From Acetivibrio clariflavus DSM 19732 (lineage in GTDB: Bacteria > Bacillota > Clostridia > Acetivibrionales > Acetivibrionaceae): a stretch of DNA of 64,000 nt. Below, piece by piece: positions 30,764 to 41,096 of this stretch (positions within the stretch are counted from its first letter, which is position 1; every line of letters begins with the position of its first letter). The translations under genes and the position numbers were made by a program. The DNA is taken from assembly GCF_000237085.1 (NCBI RefSeq), contig NC_016627.1:3410118-3474117 (forward strand), read 5' to 3'. The notes beneath the pieces are model-generated. The model saw only the letters and a program-made list of their open reading frames with translations, did no database searches and had not been told where the DNA came from.

Positions 30764-32414
30764 CTACACCGCCTTGAAAAAGTCTTTTTCTACCTGCTTA
30801 ATAAGCCCTTTTTCTTTTAATGATTCATAGGCTGATTTTTTATTTCTCCTGCCCTCTTCCACAATAAACCTTATATCATTTTCATCCATATTCTTTGCTT
30901 TACTTTTTTCCTTTTGTTTTGATTTACCATTGGTTGCTATCATTTGTACAGCCTTTATAACAATCTCAGAAACTTCAAGCCCTTCTTCATTATCAAGTAC
31001 CTTCTCAACTGCTTTTTGAGCCTTTTTTGCATCAATATTTAAGTCCAGCAATTTAAGAATTGCCTATTCCTTCTTTGAAAGATTGACTTCCTCTTCTTTT
31101 TTCTTTTGCTGCTTTTGAAGCATTTTCATCCTCATGTCCCAATATACTGACTGTTTGCTTTTGTCCACAAATCCCATAAAATCAATGTCTACAGTGCAAA
31201 TATCTTCATATTTTGCGATTTCTTTAATATTTCCCGATTTTAATGCTTCCAGCATAGGACGAACCAATTTTAAATTATCTTTTGCAACCTGCCTAATCAG
31301 ATTTGCTGTGATAACCTCTTTCCCTGAAAGAATAGCCCGTATTTGTGACATCGCATAAAGTTTTACCGCAATGTCTATAATGTGACTCTTCATAGAGAAC
31401 ATCACTTAATTCAGGTGTTAGCGGTACTTCCTTTTTGGTCCATTGATAGTCCCAAAATGCATTGATAATCAGTTCCCAACTTTTATCTTTGCTCAACCTC
31501 TCCCAAATCATATCCCCTTGTCCGCTACCACGCCTTGCCTGACGGAATTCAGATTGCAAAACTGATAATGCTTTTGTTGTACCAATAAGTACAGTAGGCA
31601 CTCCGATAGTATTTACAAGGGTGACAAAAAAGTTAAGCATCTTTTCGTCCCCTCCGCTTTTTGTACTGCTCAGATGTTGAATCTCGTCAATTACTAATAC
31701 TCCTAACGCTGTATTTCTGGCTATCTGAGACATAACGGAGAGCATAGTGTCTACTGTATTCCTACCTACCCCGAATTTCTTATGATAGTCTGTACCCAAC
31801 AGGTCATCTACCTTATGGAAGAACTCGATACACAGGCCTTTCAAAGAACCATCAAAAGGACAGTCCAACTTAAGCCAAACCAGTTGGTACATACTAAAAT
31901 TGGTATTATTATATTCCGAATGTACAATTATCTGGGGATAAAGAGATAATACACGGTTGATAGCAGTTGTCTTTCCCATTCCACTTACACCTATAATAGT
32001 AAATCCCGATGCAGTAGTCCTGAAGGATGCGTTGCTGCTTAACTCCCATTTCATGCTTTGTATAGCCTTATATCCGTCTTGTAGGCTTTCAGCATAGGAA
32101 GGTTTAAATGGGTTACGTGCCAGGTATCCCTGCCTTATAACCCGGCTTATCCTGCTTTCAAGGTCAAAATGAATACTCAACGGCTGAAAGCACTGGAACA
32201 ACCGCTGTACCATATGAATGCGGTAGTGGTCATCCAATCGTCTTTCCTCTGGATTATAGCGGGGATATAGAGATAGTTTCTCCACTACCTCTTCCTTAGA
32301 GTAAACCGGTGGTAGTGCTTCAATAAATGGATTCCCGCTATATTCAGGTATCAACTGTTCCTTGTATTCTGCAACTACAGCATTAGCACCGTTAGGTATT
32401 ATTACTTTATTCAT
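30764..32414 (-). pseudogene. tnsC: TnsC AAA+ ATPase of the Tn7-like transposon, broken twice
   Basis: The N-terminal frame (31293-32414) contains Walker A GVSGMGKTT and Walker B LGVLVIDEIQHLS and reads in frame up to YEESH. There the family continuation (IIDIAVKLYAMSQIRAIL) is found one frame over, so an indel lies near 31385-31395. The second frame stops at an in-frame TAG (31064-31066) and then continues as LKLLDLNIDAKKAQKAVEKV, a typical TnsC C-terminus. Restoring both would give about 550 residues, close to Tn7 TnsC (555). TnsC links the target selector to TnsA/TnsB. As written it cannot make a full protein. Confidence 0.85.
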
Positions 32415-34571
32415 GGATTTTCTTCAAAGCCTCCCTTTGTTTTCTTATCAAAAGGCTTATCGTATCATTCTCGTCCACCTCTTCCTCCTGTTCTGCCCTG
32501 CTAAACGGTATAACTTCTGCATTACTTCCTGTTTCTTTTTTATCCAGTTCAAAGGCTTCTTTCTCCCTGTTTAACATCTTTTCTAATCTCCTGTTGTTTT
32601 TAATCCCTCTTTTACGTTTTGAATCACTTTCATTTGATTTTTCTTCCTTAAAAGATTTTTCTGCCTCTTTTGCAATACTTTCAATTTCAGTAATTAAATC
32701 AACCTTTGCCTGCAATTCCTTATCTTCTGCAATTTTTATTTGAAGTTTCTCCTCTTCAAGAAGGTATTGAATTTCCTCAAGATTTTTATCTTTATACCTA
32801 TCTTGGTGTTCCAGAAGAAAACATTTCTCGAAGTCCATGCTATTTTGCTCTTTGACATAAATATAGTTCATATTGCGGGGGTCATAGGAAACATCAATTT
32901 TCCATGTTCCTTTATTTCTCGCCTTTTCAAACCATCTCTCCTTAAGAGTTTTTGGTGAAGCATAATACAAGCCTTTGAATTTTATCCCCTTTACCGTTAC
33001 AATTGCTGTTTCTGATGGCATAAGATTTAGTTTAACGATATCCTCTGATACACTCCGCAATTTTCCCGCACGGTTCGCAATCCCCCAGTTCCATATTTCC
33101 CGTGGAATGCATTCTACTTCATCAGCAACCATCATCTCTTCCTTGCCATAGTTTTTAAGGTAATACTGGTTATTATGGTACAAGGCACATTTTATGATTA
33201 TCTGTGTAAACTGGTATATATCCAATTTGGCATCCAACCTGTAATCCCTGTCGCCACGCTCTCTCACATCAGGGTCAACAGTACCAGGCAAAAGCGGTTT
33301 TACCCTTAAATTAGTAATTCTGAAATACTGTTCAACAATTGCTTTCCAGTCTGCCCGATATGGGGGATATTCTGTATCTTTACATGTAGAGCATTAATAA
33401 GGTTTTCAACATTTTTACCTTCAAGTTCCCCTCTGTCAGCCAAAATGGACTCTGGCAAGTGGTGGACAGGCCAGTCCTTTTCTTCAATATCTATTCCATA
33501 TTCTTTGCAAAAGGCAACTTTGTCGGACGCTGCATTTGCAAGAGCCATCATGGCCCCTATCCAACTCGGACCCTCTAAGCCAACATAAATACCAACAACC
33601 ATTCTGCTGAAAACATCTAAAACTGCGTAAATCACCGGTCTTCCAATTATCCAGTTCCTGTTATACCGGCTCACAAGGTAAATGTCGCCTACAGTTGCAT
33701 CAATCTGATAGATACTTCCTGGCGCAATTGCTTCGGAAGTTGTATTGCCTAAAAGGGGTCTATACTGCTGCTCATATTTTTTACTGCTTTGTCTGGATGA
33801 AATTTGCTTTTTTAAATTGATATTTTTATAATACCAGTAACGGAATTGAGCATATGTAGGAACCTCACCCATAGGTTTTATTACAGGAACTCTTATTCCG
33901 TTTTCTATCTTAAATTCATCACTGAAGAATTCCTTTCTCATCAGTTCATATGCAAGTTTAAGAGAATTTTTGGCGCTTGTGTGATAGTATTTATTGATAG
34001 TGACATTGAATATCCTTTTTATTTCTTCATCTACATTGATTCCCTCACCCACCAGTTCAGCATTTTTTCTTCTGCGCCCACGCTTTTTGTTTCCTGCCCG
34101 TCTTTCTTTTCCCGGGCCTCCGCATAAATAGTAGTCCGGAAGCAAGGCGTTCTTTGTTTTCCCTCTTTTCCAGAATCGTTTTAGGTAATTTGAAATAGTT
34201 TTGGCATGCAAATTATAAATAGCCGATGCCTTTAATACGAGTTTTCTCCGTTCTTTCTTATAAAAAATAACAGGTTCAATCACAACCAGTTCCTTAATTA
34301 CTTCCCATGCTTTATCACGTATTTCTTTTGATTTCTCTGATAATTCTCCTTCATCAATAACCTTAACAAACGGGTCGCTATCTAATATGTTTGCAATCCC
34401 CTGCTTAATGCCCTCTTCAATATCAGAAATATACCTTAGGAAAGGACTTTCATTTGAATATATGTTTATAACATATGCAATGTTTTGCTGCCTATCAAGC
34501 CATAAAACCCTTTCTATGCTTTCTTTATCATTATCATGTTCCCATTTGATTAATGTATTTACCGCTATCAT
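32407..34571 (-). pseudogene. tnsB: TnsB DDE transposase of the Tn7-like transposon, frameshifted in a C run
   Basis: The first frame (33306-34571) holds an N-terminal DNA-binding part and two catalytic acidic residues (SIYQIDATVGD and ESILADRGE). The continuation NIPPYRADWKAIVEQYF, with the third catalytic Glu, is in the next frame, which then runs as 32407-33291 to the C-terminus. A single missing C in the five-C run at 33362-33366 explains the break. TnsB binds the AATAAAGTC-type end repeats and performs 3' strand cleavage and joining. The tail overlaps tnsC by 8 bp, as in compact tns operons. Confidence 0.87.
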
Positions 34572-35413
34572 AGGATTCTCACCCTTTCTGTTAAACTGTG
34601 ATTTATGATTTCTATACTCCGGGTCGAATTATTGAGGTCGATTTTTTTATTCATGTCCACCATTATCTTTTTAAGGGCAATTAAGCGCTTAAATATGTAT
34701 ATCCCTGTACCTGTATCCAAATTAAACAGCCTGTCAAACTGCACAGTGAAATTTCTAATCGATGTATTACTTCCTGCTAATTTCTCAATAAAAGCATTAC
34801 AGTAATAGTCAACCTCTTCATCTGTAAGTCCTCTTTCATCGGAAGGATACAAGGATGAGTGAATCCACTCTATATTCTTCGCTTTGACCACTGGAATCTC
34901 TTTTTGTGTTACTATTCCCCAATCAATATTTTGGCTCTGCCAGTATCTCCTCTCTATTTCCAGCCTTTCTAATGCTGTTTTGCGCTCAAGTTCATAATCT
35001 GCTTTAAGACTTCTGGCGACATATGTTATCCTCCCGTTTGGTTTTTTCAGGGTTATAAAAAATGATGTGGATAAAATGTATGGCGTCCCTGTATCTTTAT
35101 CTTTAAATAAATCAAAATTTAAGCCAGCCTTGTTTTGCATTACTTCTTCACAATCAAATAAGGGGTAATGTTCCCTGATATCTAAAACATCATCCTCCCA
35201 TTCCAACAGATAAAAATACCGTGCTTCCGAATCCGTAAAAAAATGATGAATTCTTTTTGTTTTCCATCCAAATACACGTGTAACCCTTCCTTTGCTGGGG
35301 AAGTCCTGTACAGTAAGCCAGGGCTTGTAATCCTTGCCTTCCCCCTGTCCTCTTCCTTCCTGTATCCATTTTTTAAATTTATTTTCATCCCAATCTATTT
35401 TCCGTTTAGCCAT
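34568..35413 (-). CDS. tnsA: TnsA-like endonuclease subunit, catalytic Asp replaced
   Basis: A 281-residue protein, close to Tn7 TnsA (273). The conserved acidic region SEARYFYLLEWEDDVLDIRE and the lysine region VARSLKAD are present, followed by ERLEIERRYWQ, a strong TnsA signature. Where the family has STDFL with the catalytic Asp, this protein has STSFF (codon TCA), so 5' strand cleavage may be lost. Without TnsA cutting, Tn7-type elements give cointegrates. The ATG overlaps tnsB by 4 bp. It is the first gene of the operon, nearest the glmS-facing end, as in Tn7. Confidence 0.85.
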   Translation of the reverse strand: MAKRKIDWDENKFKKWIQEGRGQGEGKDYKPWLTVQDFPSKGRVTRVFGWKTKRIHHFFTDSEARYFYLLEWEDDVLDIREHYPLFDCEEVMQNKAGLNFDLFKDKDTGTPYILSTSFFITLKKPNGRITYVARSLKADYELERKTALERLEIERRYWQSQNIDWGIVTQKEIPVVKAKNIEWIHSSLYPSDERGLTDEEVDYYCNAFIEKLAGSNTSIRNFTVQFDRLFNLDTGTGIYIFKRLIALKKIMVDMNKKIDLNNSTRSIEIINHSLTERVRIL

Positions 35414-35534
35414 GCAGATACCTCCCGAGTTTAGGAGTTAAAGGTTAAGGTAGATAGGTTAAATAAATTGATTAACTTTGTTAGAACCCCAGAATCTTTA
35501 CTTCTTATCCCTTATTCTCCTATCCTGAATAAAT

Positions 35535-35655
35535 AAAAAATGCCATCGACATCAGTTAGACACCACAAGGGTGACTGTGTCAATGGCACTTAGTCCATTT
35601 CCTTTAAACCTATTCTCATTATATCATGGACCGACTTTATTTTAAACGTAAAATC
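35535..35655 (+). mobile_element. Degenerate right end of the tns-bearing Tn7-like element
   Basis: Just upstream of tnsA a hairpin (TGCCATCGACA / TGTCAATGGCA, 35541-35590) is followed by GGACCGACTTTATTTTAAACGTAAA at about 35628-35652 (inward: AAAATAAAGTCGGTCC). This matches the outermost site of miniature elements A-C, but the terminal TGT is now TTT and inner sites are blurred. It marks the tnsA-proximal end. Confidence 0.6.
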
Positions 35656-35718
35656 TGACTTGAAATAATATGCAGTAGTCGGATAAAATTCTGTGCAACC
35701 AACATAAGGAGGCGTTTT

Positions 35719-35934
35719 ATGAGGTATAGTGTTTTTTTGACTATAATATTGGTAATTCTCATGAGCATGTTTTTGTTGCCATTTACCATTATTGCAGAAA
35801 ATATGTTTATCCGCTTTATTGCAGGTTCCCTACAAGGCATATTCCTTATTATGCTTCTTTCTTTTACCATAAAAGCCCAATCATACTTTAAAAAGGATAA
35901 GAAATATAAAAAAATAAGAAAAAGGTTTTGGTAG
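35719..35934 (+). CDS. Small two-helix membrane protein
   Basis: A 71-residue protein with two hydrophobic helices (residues about 5-25 and 30-52) and a basic tail (KKDKKYKKIRKRFW). The start is supported by AAGGAGG 7-8 nt upstream. It is the only plus-strand gene in this part, transcribed towards the PIN cassette and ending in a shared terminator. No family is recognised. Confidence 0.7.
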   Translation: MRYSVFLTIILVILMSMFLLPFTIIAENMFIRFIAGSLQGIFLIMLLSFTIKAQSYFKKDKKYKKIRKRFW

Positions 35935-35960
35935 GCTTAAAATCTACTAAAACCTTTTTT
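35919..35960 (+). terminator. Bidirectional terminator between the small membrane gene and the PIN-like gene
   Basis: The stem AAAGGTTTTGGTAG / CTACTAAAACCTTT (one mismatch) with flanking A and T runs works on both strands. It contains the stop codon of the plus-strand gene and lies 17 bp after the stop of the minus-strand PIN-like gene. Confidence 0.8.
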
Positions 35961-35977
35961 ACTATAGTTCAGTATAT

Positions 35978-36847
35978 TCAAAAAATTAAATGTATCATGC
36001 TGTCCTTTAACATTTCTAAAAATGCTGCATTATCTATTAATTTGTCTTGCTCCTCAATTGAATTATCCTGTTTTTTTCTCGTAAATTTTATTCTTCTCGT
36101 CTGCCTGTAACTGTCCACAAAGACATCAATATTATTTTCATTTATATATCCAAGCCTTGTCCATTCATAAATCAGAAAATCATTCGACTTAAATGTTATG
36201 GAAGTATTACTTCTATTTTTAAATCGCTCATCCCCATAAAGCATTTCCTTGGCCTTAGAAATAAATTCATAGGTATCCCTGTCACTGCTAAAGATAGTAA
36301 TATTATCAATACTTTCACTGTAATAATAGGAAAGAATATAACTTAGAACAGAAATAGATATCTCTCCTGCATTTTTCCTTTGAATTCTGCCGTTTGAAAG
36401 TTTCCTCTGGTCTAGTCCCTCTTCATAAAATATGTTTAGCCATTCTTCATAGGGTTCCAAGTCTTCTACAGGTCTGTTTTTTAAGATGTTTTTCTTGATA
36501 AAACTAATTAGTCTGCTCACATTGTAGCAGCAATACAAAAACAGATAGTATAATTCTACTTCTTTGTAATCCACTAATATTAAATAATCAACTTCATCTA
36601 TAATTTGGACCTTCAAGTAATGTTCTAAATCATTTATGTAACTTTTTCTATTATCACTATCACATACCTCAACCCATACCCATTGAGGAATAAAAATAAT
36701 ATCATACTGGCTAAATATCTTTTCAGGGCTGACGCTCCCATGTACCCAAGTCAAGAATTCAACAGAGTTGTTATCTAGGATGCAAACTTTGAGAGACTTG
36801 CCCGTGGAAAGGAATTTTTTTAAATCATTTATGCCTTCTCCTTTCAT
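35978..36847 (-). CDS. PIN-like domain protein (putative toxin nuclease)
   Basis: A 289-residue protein with PIN-fold hallmarks: D25 in VCILDNNSVEFL, E60 in WVWVEV, E162 in NAGEISISVLSY and D189/D191 in ITIFSSDRDTYEF. PIN nucleases cleave RNA in many toxin-antitoxin systems. It overlaps the preceding ImmA/IrrE gene by 4 bp (ATGA), so the two are translationally coupled. With the XRE gene upstream it forms a three-gene cassette. The PIN assignment rests on motif spacing only. Confidence 0.6.
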   Translation of the reverse strand: MKGEGINDLKKFLSTGKSLKVCILDNNSVEFLTWVHGSVSPEKIFSQYDIIFIPQWVWVEVCDSDNRKSYINDLEHYLKVQIIDEVDYLILVDYKEVELYYLFLYCCYNVSRLISFIKKNILKNRPVEDLEPYEEWLNIFYEEGLDQRKLSNGRIQRKNAGEISISVLSYILSYYYSESIDNITIFSSDRDTYEFISKAKEMLYGDERFKNRSNTSITFKSNDFLIYEWTRLGYINENNIDVFVDSYRQTRRIKFTRKKQDNSIEEQDKLIDNAAFLEMLKDSMIHLIF

Positions 36848-37638
36848 TTGGCAAGCCCCTCCACTCCTTTTTTAATTTTACTCTTTAGTTTGAGTAGAAA
36901 CTGATAATTATCTTTATGATGGGAAACATCTGGGTTTTCTTTCATAGCATTTTGTATCTTTTTCTCTAATCCCCCCAAACTTACAACAAATGAGGGTTTT
37001 ACTAACTCTGAATCCAATTCCAAATCTATAAATTTTTGCACTAAGTCATCGGGTTTATTATCAAAATGCTCAAGAATTTTTTCTTTTAAATCCAAATCAT
37101 TATATTTTATAACGGCTTCTTCAAATAGTTCTATCAGTACTGCCTTATATGGTGCCTTATATACATCCATGCATTTTATAACTCTGTCAATAAAATTTTC
37201 ATCATCTAGTGAATAGTAGTAGTCGTACACATTGCCAAAAATCATTTTTGCAGCAAAATAATCTGCTCTTCTCTCATTCAAATCCATATCAACAGCAATA
37301 TTATGGGTCTCATCCATTAAACTGAGGTCATAGAACAAATGATATATTTCATGCCATGCAACAAAATATTGGTAGACACGGGGCTGTGCTGTATTGATAA
37401 CTGGTATTTTAATACTTCCCTTTGTAATAATAGCCCCGCCCCAATACTCATCATCAATAGGAATCTGGATTAAATGCTTCTCTTTTAATACCGAAAAAGA
37501 CAGTTTATCCTGTCCCGTTACCCTCGACTTATTAAATCTGACTGTAAAATCATTTATTAATCTTAATATATCATCTTTAATCAGGTTATTTTTTTCAATA
37601 ACCTGCTCAAGATTATTACTCGTTATTAATTCCGACAT
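36844..37638 (-). CDS. ImmA/IrrE family metallopeptidase (COG2856-like)
   Basis: Residues 99-103 form HEIYH, the zinc-binding HExxH, with the downstream acidic ligand region NERRADYFAAKMIF, the ImmA/IrrE signature. Such peptidases cleave XRE-type repressors (ImmA on ImmR, IrrE/PprI on DdrO) in response to DNA damage or mobile-element signals. The start is placed at ATG 37638 (codon 4 of the longer frame, which begins GTG) because AAGAAGGTG is suitably spaced. The XRE gene lies just upstream and is the likely substrate. Confidence 0.82.
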   Translation of the reverse strand: MSELITSNNLEQVIEKNNLIKDDILRLINDFTVRFNKSRVTGQDKLSFSVLKEKHLIQIPIDDEYWGGAIITKGSIKIPVINTAQPRVYQYFVAWHEIYHLFYDLSLMDETHNIAVDMDLNERRADYFAAKMIFGNVYDYYYSLDDENFIDRVIKCMDVYKAPYKAVLIELFEEAVIKYNDLDLKEKILEHFDNKPDDLVQKFIDLELDSELVKPSFVVSLGGLEKKIQNAMKENPDVSHHKDNYQFLLKLKSKIKKGVEGLAK

Positions 37639-37651
37639 AATCTGCACCTTC

Positions 37652-38026
37652 TTAATTGTAATACAGTTCGCACATATGAACTATATCTTCTAGAATACCA
37701 AACATCTCTTGAGCATTAGGTTTCAGGACATGATTCTCTGGAGCATTGTCAGATAGAGCAAAAACAAGTTCCTTTTTTGCATTATACTTTGGAACATAGT
37801 TAAGTAGTTGTTCTCCATCCATGCCCTGTGTTTCCAAGATTTTTCGAACATGAGTTTTAAATGTCGCAAGGCTGTCGACTTCTCCTTTGATTAATTTATC
37901 TAAAGTAGGTCTTGAAATATTGGTAAGTCTTGAGAAGGAAGACTTCGTATATCCGTTGTCTTTAATGATACTCAATATATTTTTGCCAATTAGTTTTCTA
38001 TTTTCAAATAATAATTCCATACTCAT
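37652..38026 (-). CDS. XRE-type helix-turn-helix regulator
   Basis: A 124-residue protein with an N-terminal HTH (NGYTKSSFSRLTNISRPTLD, residues about 20-40) and an acidic C-terminal tail. The start has AGGAGG 8 nt upstream. It heads the XRE-ImmA/IrrE-PIN cassette, with 4-13 bp to the next gene. It probably represses the cassette and acts as antitoxin or repressor. Confidence 0.78.
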   Translation of the reverse strand: MSMELLFENRKLIGKNILSIIKDNGYTKSSFSRLTNISRPTLDKLIKGEVDSLATFKTHVRKILETQGMDGEQLLNYVPKYNAKKELVFALSDNAPENHVLKPNAQEMFGILEDIVHMCELYYN

Positions 38027-38049
38027 TTTTTACACCTCCTGTTATATTA

Positions 38050-38064
38050 TACACCAAAAGTGTA
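38050..38064. promoter_or_regulatory. Palindromic operator candidate for the XRE cassette
   Basis: TACACCAAAAGTGTA is an inverted repeat (TACAC/GTGTA) overlapping a TATAAT-like -10 on the minus strand, about 25 bp before the XRE start codon. The position fits autorepression. Confidence 0.5.
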
Positions 38065-38140
38065 AAAAAAGATACAGTATGTAAAAAATTTTTTTACAAA
38101 TCTTAAAGGTTGGCTTTTTAGTAATAAAATTTCCTATAAG

Positions 38141-38176
38141 AAAAAAGCATCAGCAGAATTTAATACCTGCTAATGC
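38141..38176 (-). terminator. Intrinsic terminator upstream of the XRE cassette
   Basis: GCATTAGCAG / CTGCTGATGC with a 10-nt loop is followed on the minus strand by TTTTTT. It insulates the XRE promoter from the old istB transcript. Confidence 0.75.
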
Positions 38177-38882
38177 CTTTTACCTATTACCTAATGAAGA
38201 ATGCAACCTTTTATTCTGTAATTCTTAATATAATCCCAGTATGCCTTTTCTTCATCCCGTTCTAACATTTGTGAATGTCAAGTAACTTTTTACAATTTTC
38301 GGTCAATAATTTTTTACACCTAATTATTACCAAATATGGTTTGTCGATGTTTTAGCCTATAACTTCCTCCGTCAAGATTTAGCACTTGGCACTTATGGAC
38401 AATTCGATCTAATATTGCTGTAGTGATTGCCGGGTCGCCTAAAAGTTCCCCCCAGTCTTCAGGTCCTTTGTTTGAAGTAATAATAATTGAGGATTGCCCA
38501 TATAGTTTGTTAATAAGCTGAAAGAACAGATTAGCTTCATGTTTTTCCATCGCTATAAACATTAAGTCATCGATTATTACCAAATCAGAATCAACAATAC
38601 GTTGGTATCTTGTCCTGGAAGTTCTTAATATCTCCTGAGTTTTTAATATATGTATTAAATCATGCATGGTTATAAAGTGAACTTTGTATCCACAATTAAT
38701 GGCTTCTACGCCTATACCTATAGAAAGAAACGTTTTACCTACTCCTGTAGGTCCGAGCAGAATTAAATTATAGCCCTGCTGCTTATGTTATTCTAAAAGT
38801 ACCCACTATTTCAATTGAAAATTCCCCCACCCTGAAATTAAAATACCTTATGTAAATATTACTTATTTACATAAGGAGTTGG

Positions 38883-39056
38883 ATGAAGGTGTTTAAATTG
38901 CATCAGAAACAGGAAATCATTTTAATGAAATTTAGAGAAGGTGCATCAATAAGAGCAATTGCAAAAGAAGTTGGTGCAGACAGAAAAACTGTACGTAAGT
39001 ACATAAGGCAGTATGAACAGCAAAGGCAACAGTTAATGCAGAAAGGGACAATCTAA
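38883..39056 (+). pseudogene. istA: IstA N-terminal fragment
   Basis: 57 codons starting MKVFKLHQKQEI with an HTH (GASIRAIAKEVGADRKTVRKY) typical of the IstA N-terminus. It ends at TAA (39054-39056) just before the main istA frame, indicating an indel or deletion that separated the DNA-binding domain from the catalytic part. Confidence 0.75.
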
Positions 39057-39063
39057 ACAAATT

Positions 39064-40323
39064 ATGAAGAAAATTGATATATTTGAAGCTCTTAAGGAAG
39101 AAGGATTCAATATTAGCTACACTACAGTATGTCAGACTATAGCCAAAATGTTATCTCAATCTAAAGAAGCTTTTATCAGAGAAAATTATGCTCCTGGAGA
39201 CATATGTGAATTTGACTGGGGTGAAGTAAAGCTATGTATTAGTGGAGTGAATCGCAAGTATCCGATGGCCGTGTTTACTACTGCTTACGGTAATTACGGG
39301 TATGCAAGACTTTTTGTTAAACAGAAAAGCGAATTTTTTCAAGAAGCTCATGCATACTTTTTCAAGTCTATTCATGGCAATCATATGACAATTGTTTATG
39401 ATAACATGAAGGTAGCCGTAAAGGGGTTTGTAGGACGAAATGAGAAGCAGCCGACTGATGCCCTCCTACAGCTTTCCATATACTATGGTTTCCAATTTCG
39501 ATTTTGTAATGCATACCGTGGTAATGAAAAGGGGCATGTAGAAAGAAGTGTGGAGTACATAAGAAGAAAAGCTTTTGCAATAAAGGATACTTTTGATAGT
39601 CTTGATGATGCTAATCGTTACCTTGAAGATATATGTAACAGGCTTAATGATAAGCCTCAACCATTGAAAAATAACAAAACAGCGAGGGAACTTTTAGAGG
39701 AGGAAAGGCCATATTTATTACCTGACGTACCTATGTTTGAATGCTCAAAACTTGAAAATTTAAGGGTTGACAAATACTCAACTGTAATGTTTGAAAGTTG
39801 CCATTATTCTGTACCGGATAGGTATGTAGGGAAAATTATCCTAGCGAAAATATATCCCAGCAAAATTATTTTCATGTCAGGGGGAGAAAAAATAGCAGAA
39901 CATCCAAGACGGTTTGGGTTTAATGAATGGAATATTGATATCTACCACTACATAAGAACATTAAAGAAAAAACCTGGAGCATTGCCAAACAGTACTGCAT
40001 TTGCCCAGGTATCTAAACAAATAAAAAATATCTACCAATGTTATTATACAGGAAAAGAAAGAGATTTTGTTGAACTTCTTCAGTATATGAAAGAAAAAAA
40101 CAAGTCGGTAAATGAAATTCTTGAAGTCATAGACAAACTACTTAAAATATGCCCCAAAGAAATATCAACAAGCAAAATTATATTGCTTTGTGAAAACAAG
40201 AATCAGGTACTGACGAAATCGCAACAGGAAAATGAAATCAGCCAAAAAGCAAAAGAGCATTTAAAAATCTATGGTAACCTTATTTCAGGGATAAAAGACA
40301 GACAAGGAGTGGCTTTATCATGA
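39064..40323 (+). CDS. istA: IS21 transposase IstA, main part
   Basis: 419 residues with the integrase-type DDE core. The first Asp lies in CEFDWGEVKLCI, the second in MTIVYDNMKVAVKG, and the Glu in YRGNEKGHVERSVEYIRR. The N-terminal HTH is encoded by the separate upstream frame, so the protein is probably inactive or depends on a frame change. It overlaps istB by 4 bp (ATGA), normal for IS21. Confidence 0.9.
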   Translation: MKKIDIFEALKEEGFNISYTTVCQTIAKMLSQSKEAFIRENYAPGDICEFDWGEVKLCISGVNRKYPMAVFTTAYGNYGYARLFVKQKSEFFQEAHAYFFKSIHGNHMTIVYDNMKVAVKGFVGRNEKQPTDALLQLSIYYGFQFRFCNAYRGNEKGHVERSVEYIRRKAFAIKDTFDSLDDANRYLEDICNRLNDKPQPLKNNKTARELLEEERPYLLPDVPMFECSKLENLRVDKYSTVMFESCHYSVPDRYVGKIILAKIYPSKIIFMSGGEKIAEHPRRFGFNEWNIDIYHYIRTLKKKPGALPNSTAFAQVSKQIKNIYQCYYTGKERDFVELLQYMKEKNKSVNEILEVIDKLLKICPKEISTSKIILLCENKNQVLTKSQQENEISQKAKEHLKIYGNLISGIKDRQGVALS

Positions 40324-41096
40324 TTACCAAAGATAAGAAAGAATTAACTGAAAAAATCATTGAGTTTACAAAAACTTTGCATCTTCCTGCATTCCGGAAG
40401 TACTTTGAAAGTGAGGCAAAAGAAGCACTATCAAAAGACTTAAGCTTTGAAGAATATCTATATTGTCTTTTAGAGAAAGAGTGCGACATGAGATATGACA
40501 ATATGCTCAAAAAAAGAGTTCGAATGGCAGAGTTTCCTTACAAAAAGTATTTAGAGGAATTGATAGTTGAGGATCTGCCGGAGGATGCCCGTAAAAAACT
40601 AAAACTCCTAAAAACTCTTGATTTTGTTAAAGAAGGACAAAATGTTATACTTGCCGGGAATCCCGGTACCGGTAAAACCCATATGGCTATAGGTCTTGGT
40701 ATCAAGGCTTGTCTTGAAGGTTATAAAGTTTGGTTTACTACAGTTCCACTTTTTATTACAATGCTTAAGGAAGCCAAATCTCAAAAAACTCTACGTAATT
40801 TTGAAAACAGATTTTTAAAGTATGATCTTGTCATTCTTGATGAATTGGGATATATATCGTTTGACAAGGAAGGTGCTGAATTACTGTTTACAAATCTTTC
40901 ATTACGGGCAGGGAGAAAGTCAACTATTATTACAACAAATTTATCATTTGAAAGGTGGGATGAAGTATTCCAAGACCCTATTATGACAGCTGCTATGACA
41001 GACAGACTTACTCATAAGTCTTATATGGTTAACATGAACGGAAACTCGTACAGGCTCAAAGAAACTGTTAAATGGATGGAAGAAAACAATCTTTAA
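40320..41096 (+). CDS. istB: IS21 helper ATPase IstB
   Basis: A 258-residue AAA+ protein with Walker A AGNPGTGKTHMA and Walker B DLVILDELGYI. IstB assembles on target DNA and activates IstA. Full length for the family and translationally coupled to istA by an ATGA overlap. Confidence 0.93.
   Translation: MITKDKKELTEKIIEFTKTLHLPAFRKYFESEAKEALSKDLSFEEYLYCLLEKECDMRYDNMLKKRVRMAEFPYKKYLEELIVEDLPEDARKKLKLLKTLDFVKEGQNVILAGNPGTGKTHMAIGLGIKACLEGYKVWFTTVPLFITMLKEAKSQKTLRNFENRFLKYDLVILDELGYISFDKEGAELLFTNLSLRAGRKSTIITTNLSFERWDEVFQDPIMTAAMTDRLTHKSYMVNMNGNSYRLKETVKWMEENNL

Noticed and set aside
30764-31051. Separate small gene between tnsC and tniQ
   Set aside because: It is in the same frame as the tnsC C-terminal part, separated only by one TAG, and resembles the TnsC C-terminus.
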